In this document: positions 52,401 to 58,400 of the stretch, in pieces
Layout: every line of letters starts with the position of its first letter
Numbering within the stretch: the first letter of the stretch is position 1
Source of the DNA: Bathymodiolus brooksi
Taxonomy: Eukaryota; Mollusca; Bivalvia; Mytilida; Modiolidae
Reading direction: 5' to 3'
Assembly (NCBI GenBank): GCA_963680875.1
Contig: OY804588.1
Span: 76,160,829 to 76,224,828 of the forward strand
Length of the DNA: 64,000 nucleotides
Position numbers and translations under genes: made by a program
Notes under the pieces: generated by a model
Told to the model about the DNA's origin: nothing
What the model saw: the letters and a program-made list of their open reading frames with translations, nothing else
The model's database searches: none

Positions 52401-55400
52401 AAGGCAAATAATCAGAAATAAATTCAAATAATCCCAAAGTGCCTCATTTAAAGAAAATCACCTGATTACAGCGGCACTCGACACCTTGAGAACGACGTTT
52501 ATTTTTAGATTCCATTTGTCAATGACTTGCGGTAGGTCCGTGGTTTTCTCCATGTATTCAGTTTCCTCCACCAATAAAGCTGACCGCCACGATATAACTG
52601 TAATATTGTTGAAAGTGGCGTTAAATACCCTACCCAAAACCAAACCAAACTGAATATATTTAATACATATAAAGGTCCATACCGTTTCATATATTAGTGG
52701 AGCAGGAACCACCCCCCTTCCGGAGTATCTGAGTTCATTTCCGGTTTTAAGTAGGTTCTCGTTGCTCAATCTTTGTTTTCTGTATAATGTTTTGTTGATC
52801 AATGTTTGTCCTTTTGATCAATGTATTGTTAATCCTTCTTCAATTCACAGATTCTGATAACACCTTTGGTATCTTCTAACTTATTCGGATACCATTTTGA
52901 GCTCCAACTTGTTGACAACACTCGTATGATTAAAATGCCCCCAAAAAATAATAATTAAATGCAATACATATTAATGTCAAATTAGTATTAAAACTTACAG
53001 GTACATTTCTTTTGAAAATATTTCCAGAAAATTTGTAAATTAATTCAGTATTATGCTGTGTTAAAGTTATGGTGTTTAACGCCACTCTCAACAATGTCTG
53101 CAGTTATATCGAAGCAGCCATTTTTATTGGCAAAGGAGACCGGAGTACCTAGAGAAAACTACCGACCTGCCCCATTCACTCACAGACTTTATCACATAAA
53201 GTTTCATCGTGTTCATCTAATCATAAGCGGGATTCGAACACACAATTTCAGTGGTGATAGGCACTGATTGAATGAGATCATGACAACGACGGACCCCTAG
53301 TTTAATGTAGGTTAACATGTTACAGGGATATATGTGTTATGACCATCTACTACTCGACACAATTGTACGAATTGTGGTTAATGCATTTTACTTGATCTCA
53401 CCGAAAGATATTTTCAATATCAGGGACTGATTATGATGTGGAGTAATAACGATGAGTACGACGGCATGCACATTATAACATTTCCGATATAAACAATATC
53501 TAACATCAGTTTTAATAGTCTCGACATACATTATCACTAGCATCACAGCTCTTGCACTCAGACTCGCTGCTATGCTAGCTATAATGTCTGTCTCAACCGT
53601 CAGAACTACCGTTATTATATATGTATAACTATCATTAGTACCAGGAACATATTATTAATACACGTAATTCCTATTAATATAATTCAGGTGTTCGAATACG
53701 ATTTTCCTCACCACGTATAAGCATTGCAGGTGTTCGCTTAAGATCATCTAAATATTTGGATCCAGTTACAATTGCATCATGTAACACCATGGAAACGTAT
53801 GATCCAGAGTCAGCTAGATGTTTTAATAGATCGTGTAGTAGACCTTCCTGTGGAAATCTACGTATAAAACATGGAGTACCGTCATGTAATGGATTTAAAG
53901 AGGGCAATACATGTACGGTGTCATGTGACCCAGGGTAAGATATTGGTGTATCATCATTTACAATGATAATTGTGTAAGCTAGTCGTAAATATTTGTCAAT
54001 TTAATCGCTACTAAATGTAAAAGAAAGTGATAACAAGACATGATTGAAGAAGTCGTAAATCAAACCCCAATACAAGACCAAAAGGTAAAAAGATTATAGG
54101 ACATTCTAATATGACGTCCTTCAAACGCTTTGAGTCCAAACACGTGGTAAAAACAATATATACCTACACCCATTGTAATTTATGACGTCATCGACAATTT
54201 ATGACGATATTTTACCAATTTTTACATATTAGAATCGAAATAATTCATGGAAGCCATATGTATATTTTGTTTTTACCACGAGTAGGCCTTTATGTCAACT
54301 TTTTACCCCTCGCTATTGCTCGGGGTAAAACTTTGCAACATAACGGCCTACCCGTAGTTAAAACAATATATACATATGGCTTCCATGAATTATTTCTTAA
54401 ACGATAGTCAACAAAGCACTACACAAAAAAAAAACCAAAATATTTTCTTTGGAAACTACTCAGTGAACATATTTGAACAAATTCTTTGATCTCTAGAACT
54501 TGACAACATCAATATCGTCGTCGTAGTCCTATTTTATCGGTCAATCTGGAGTAACAATGTGCAGAAGGATCTACATTATTATTTGTCAATTGGAAATAAC
54601 AACTCACGAAAAAAGTTTTCAAATGATATGGGTTTAGAATATAAACTAATTAATTATATAATATCCAGAAATGCATATAAGTTTTGCTAAAAACCAAGAA
54701 CATCCAATTTTCCAGTCACATAGAATTGTTACGATATCAATTTATATGACAGCACAAAGTATGTGAATATAAACGGTTTCATATGTATGAATATAAACGT
54801 AGATATCAAATTTAGTGCGCACGACGCGTTTCTGGAATAACCTTCATCAGGTACGTTCAAAATCTAAAGATTGGAAAGCCAAATAATTTAACGCTTTGGG
54901 AGCAATAAAACCAAAGTGCCTAAGCTTCATGTTGAAATGTATCTGCAAATTTACAACACAATATAAGTTTCAACATTCATTAAGTAAATGTGGCTAATAA
55001 ATCATATTCTGTTTTCGTTAGTTACCAACTGAATAGTTCGGTCAATGAATTTATATTTGTTGATTTTAGTCATATTATGTTTTCACTAGATACCAACTGG
55101 ATAGTTCGATCAACGAATTTATATGTGTCGGTGGGTCATGGCAGAGTTATCGTCCTTTATCTTGTATCCCGGTGGACTGTGGCGAGCCGTATATACCGTA
55201 TGCCAGTGTATCGTGTCCTGATGGCTTTCAGCTTGGGAATAAATGTATATTCAACTGCAAATCACCTGCAAAGTTGAAAGGTAAGAAACTTCAACATCTA
55301 CATAGTTGTGTACGAAATGTTTGATGTTACTAAAGGGTTAATCAGAAGACGTAAATTGAAGAAGGACATACAATGCAAGGGCCAAACGAAAAAGGGCAAA

Positions 55401-58400
55401 AGAACAAACAATGATCTACCCAACACTTCACAGAAAACAAAGCACGGGTCAAAGCGAACTTCACTAAAAACCTGGGGTAAACTCGGGTGGTCAGGGATGG
55501 ATAGGTTTTCGGAAATGAAAAATAAAATACAAAAACAAAATCGGAACATCCTTAAAATACAGTCAAAATCGATACCCCGAAAGCACATATATAAAACAGC
55601 TTAATCTCATGGCTTAGGGTGGGAACTTTATTGAAATATCTATAGGCGAGATTAAAATAATTTAATGGGCCCAAGCACCCCCCACTATTACTGACATGAT
55701 TCGGTCATGCAAGTGTTGTCCTCATGTGAGAAACATGTTGATAAAGTAAACACATAACCTAATAGCTTCAATCACAATCACAATCATGTGTGACCGACCT
55801 GTGTGAGTAATAGTTTTAAATATTATCTTTATCAAAGTAGTGTATGATGTTTCTGTATGGGACTAGATTTGCCTTGTTTAAAGGGGCAATAAATGACATA
55901 TTTTATATACCACGAAATGTTTGAATACTTAAAATGCGTATTCAGAAGCCATCAATCGAAAGAGACAGACAATGCATAGACCAAAAGAAAAAGACATAAA
56001 GACAAATAAATAATATAGAGAGTATTAAACAGAAAACTAAATATCGAGCAACACGAACTCCACTAAAACCGATGATGAACGCCAGTGCTCTACTAGTAGC
56101 ATTCGTTGTGTTACTCTCATTACATAATCGGTGACAAGTTTTAAATGATGTGAAAATCACCGGAATACGATTACGACAAACGGAACATATTCGTGATCTA
56201 TGACACAGATAAACTAAGATTGTCTGTCAACAAATTGCCATAGCTATTTTCATATCTAATATAAAATATATGGTCCTGGTTTCGGTTTCTGTGTATGTGT
56301 GCTGATTTATCAATATATGATGATTGCTTACCAATATACATTTATACATTTCCCAGGTGACGTGTCTACAATCCAGTGTGATGCTGACGGAACCTGGTCA
56401 TTACCGAATGGTTTCTGTCAAATACATTGTAAAGCACCATCTACAACGTTAAGTTCAAGGCTAATGACAAAGAATTGTAAACGAGGCTATCATCCTCTTG
56501 GTAAAATATGCAAATTTAAATGTGAGAAAGAGTTCAAAGTTCAAGGTAAAAGTAGAATTAGGTAAGTTTGATGTTTGTTCTGGAGGTTATGACGTGTTAA
56601 CAACATCGCCATTAATCTTTAACTGCATCACTGATTTTAGAGTAAGCTTAACTTGTGACTCGTGTGATAAAGAGTATATTCAGTATGCGTTGGTGTTCTT
56701 CGCTTTAGTTTTGTTAGAGTTCTATGTAGTCTGCGCTTCAGATTATATGTTCAACCTATTCAGATCATTAAGCATCCTAGTGACATTTATTTTGTGATAG
56801 ATCAATATCAAATGATTATGCAAGAATACAAAATATATATATACTTGTCATGAATAATCATAGAATATATCTGAAGCATATATTATTACTGTATAATAAT
56901 TGTCATAATAAGTCATGTACTTCGTCTCTATGCGCGTCTATGTTTTAAGGGTACTCTAGTTGTGCCCAGCTGTACCACCTAGTCTATAACAGTTTGATGC
57001 TCAAAAGGAAGCTTAGCAATCGACAATGCAAACAACCACAACAATACGAGCCATGATTGTGATTATCATCTTACTCCAAAACTCAGGAAGGTAAACGACA
57101 GAAGACGATAGAAATCAATGGCCTTGGCAGGCACGACACTCTGTCGGTGTGAAAAGGTCAATGTAATCCCAACTGGCTGTTCTTTCAAGAGATGAAATTT
57201 AACTTTAAATACATATTGCCTTCATGTTAGCTATTGAAGCGTATGGTAGTTGGATGTACAACTACATGTGCAATTAGTGCCTATCACAACTAAAGTTGTG
57301 AGTTCGAGCGAACCCCGTTAATACGAGGTGTACATTATATCATAAGGTTGTCAGTGACTTGCGACAGGTACTCCAGTTTCCCCCACCAATAAAACTAACC
57401 ACCACGATATAACTAAAATATCGTTGAAAGTGGCGCTAAGCACCATACACCAACAACCGAATGAAATATGTATGCATTCATTAATGATATAATAATTACA
57501 GGAAAATATACAAGCTTGAATGTGGAGAAGATGGAACATGGAAGGGAGATAACTGTGTATCAATAACATGTCCGTCACCTGACATAGTATTTAAAGGTTT
57601 ATACCGCTGTTCTGACCTATATAATGCTGGTAGTACCTGTACTATGATGTGTCCTGATAATTCAGTAGGTCTCTATGCATATGTTTAATTTAAATATTGT
57701 TACTAATGAATACTGTTACGAATCGGTGGTGTAATGGTTTTCATGCTCGACTTGAATGAGTTGTATCATGGGTTTGAGCACCGATCAGGACAACCAATGA
57801 CTATTACATTGGTATTTAATGCTTCTCCGATATACAGGCAGCCCTAAGGAGTAAGAGCAATGATGGGTTGGCTCGGAATTGGGATAATGTGAGCGACATG
57901 TCTACCCGCGGACTGTTGGTTTAGTGAGCTACCGCTAAATAAATTAAGCGTGTTGGTCTAGTACAAAGTGGACAGTATGATTAATACATCGACATGTATC
58001 TTGTTCTACCTTAAAATAGCTAAAAAGTGCTTCATTTGGCGTTAAGCAACAATCACTCACTCAGTCACGTATATCGTAGAAACGTAGCGACCATTACACA
58101 CTAATCATTCGTTTGTCATATTATAGTTTAAAACAAAAGTTGTTGGATTCATTTTATGATGTTTGTTTGGAAACTATTAAGTGCTGTATCTGTTAATGAG
58201 GTAGAGTGTAACGGCAGGTATGACGGCCGAGACAAATATTGTCCGTAGTTTAGCAGCGAGTTCGATAGAAAGAGCTGTGCTACTATGTTAATGCACGTCG
58301 AGAACTTTAAAACTGACGTTATTGTTTTTATCCATAACGTCATAATGTGCTTTACATCACACAGACTAAAAATGTTCAGTGTTGCAGCTAGTCAGGTGGT

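Larger units (their letters stand above)
53935..54990. other. Pappalysin intron 15
   Basis: Inverted repeat 54238-54395, an M1 scrap near 54045-54085, and M2 at 54791-54915. 54410-54790 shows nothing recognised. Confidence 0.6.

Noticed and set aside
54990..55277. 95-codon frame at 54990
   Set aside because: Combines the duplicated exon 16 edge with exon 16 read in the wrong frame.
56299..56565. Start codon at 56299 as an independent small gene
   Set aside because: The frame is simply exon 17 read back into the intron; the acceptor CCCAG at 56356 and sushi phase fit the large gene.
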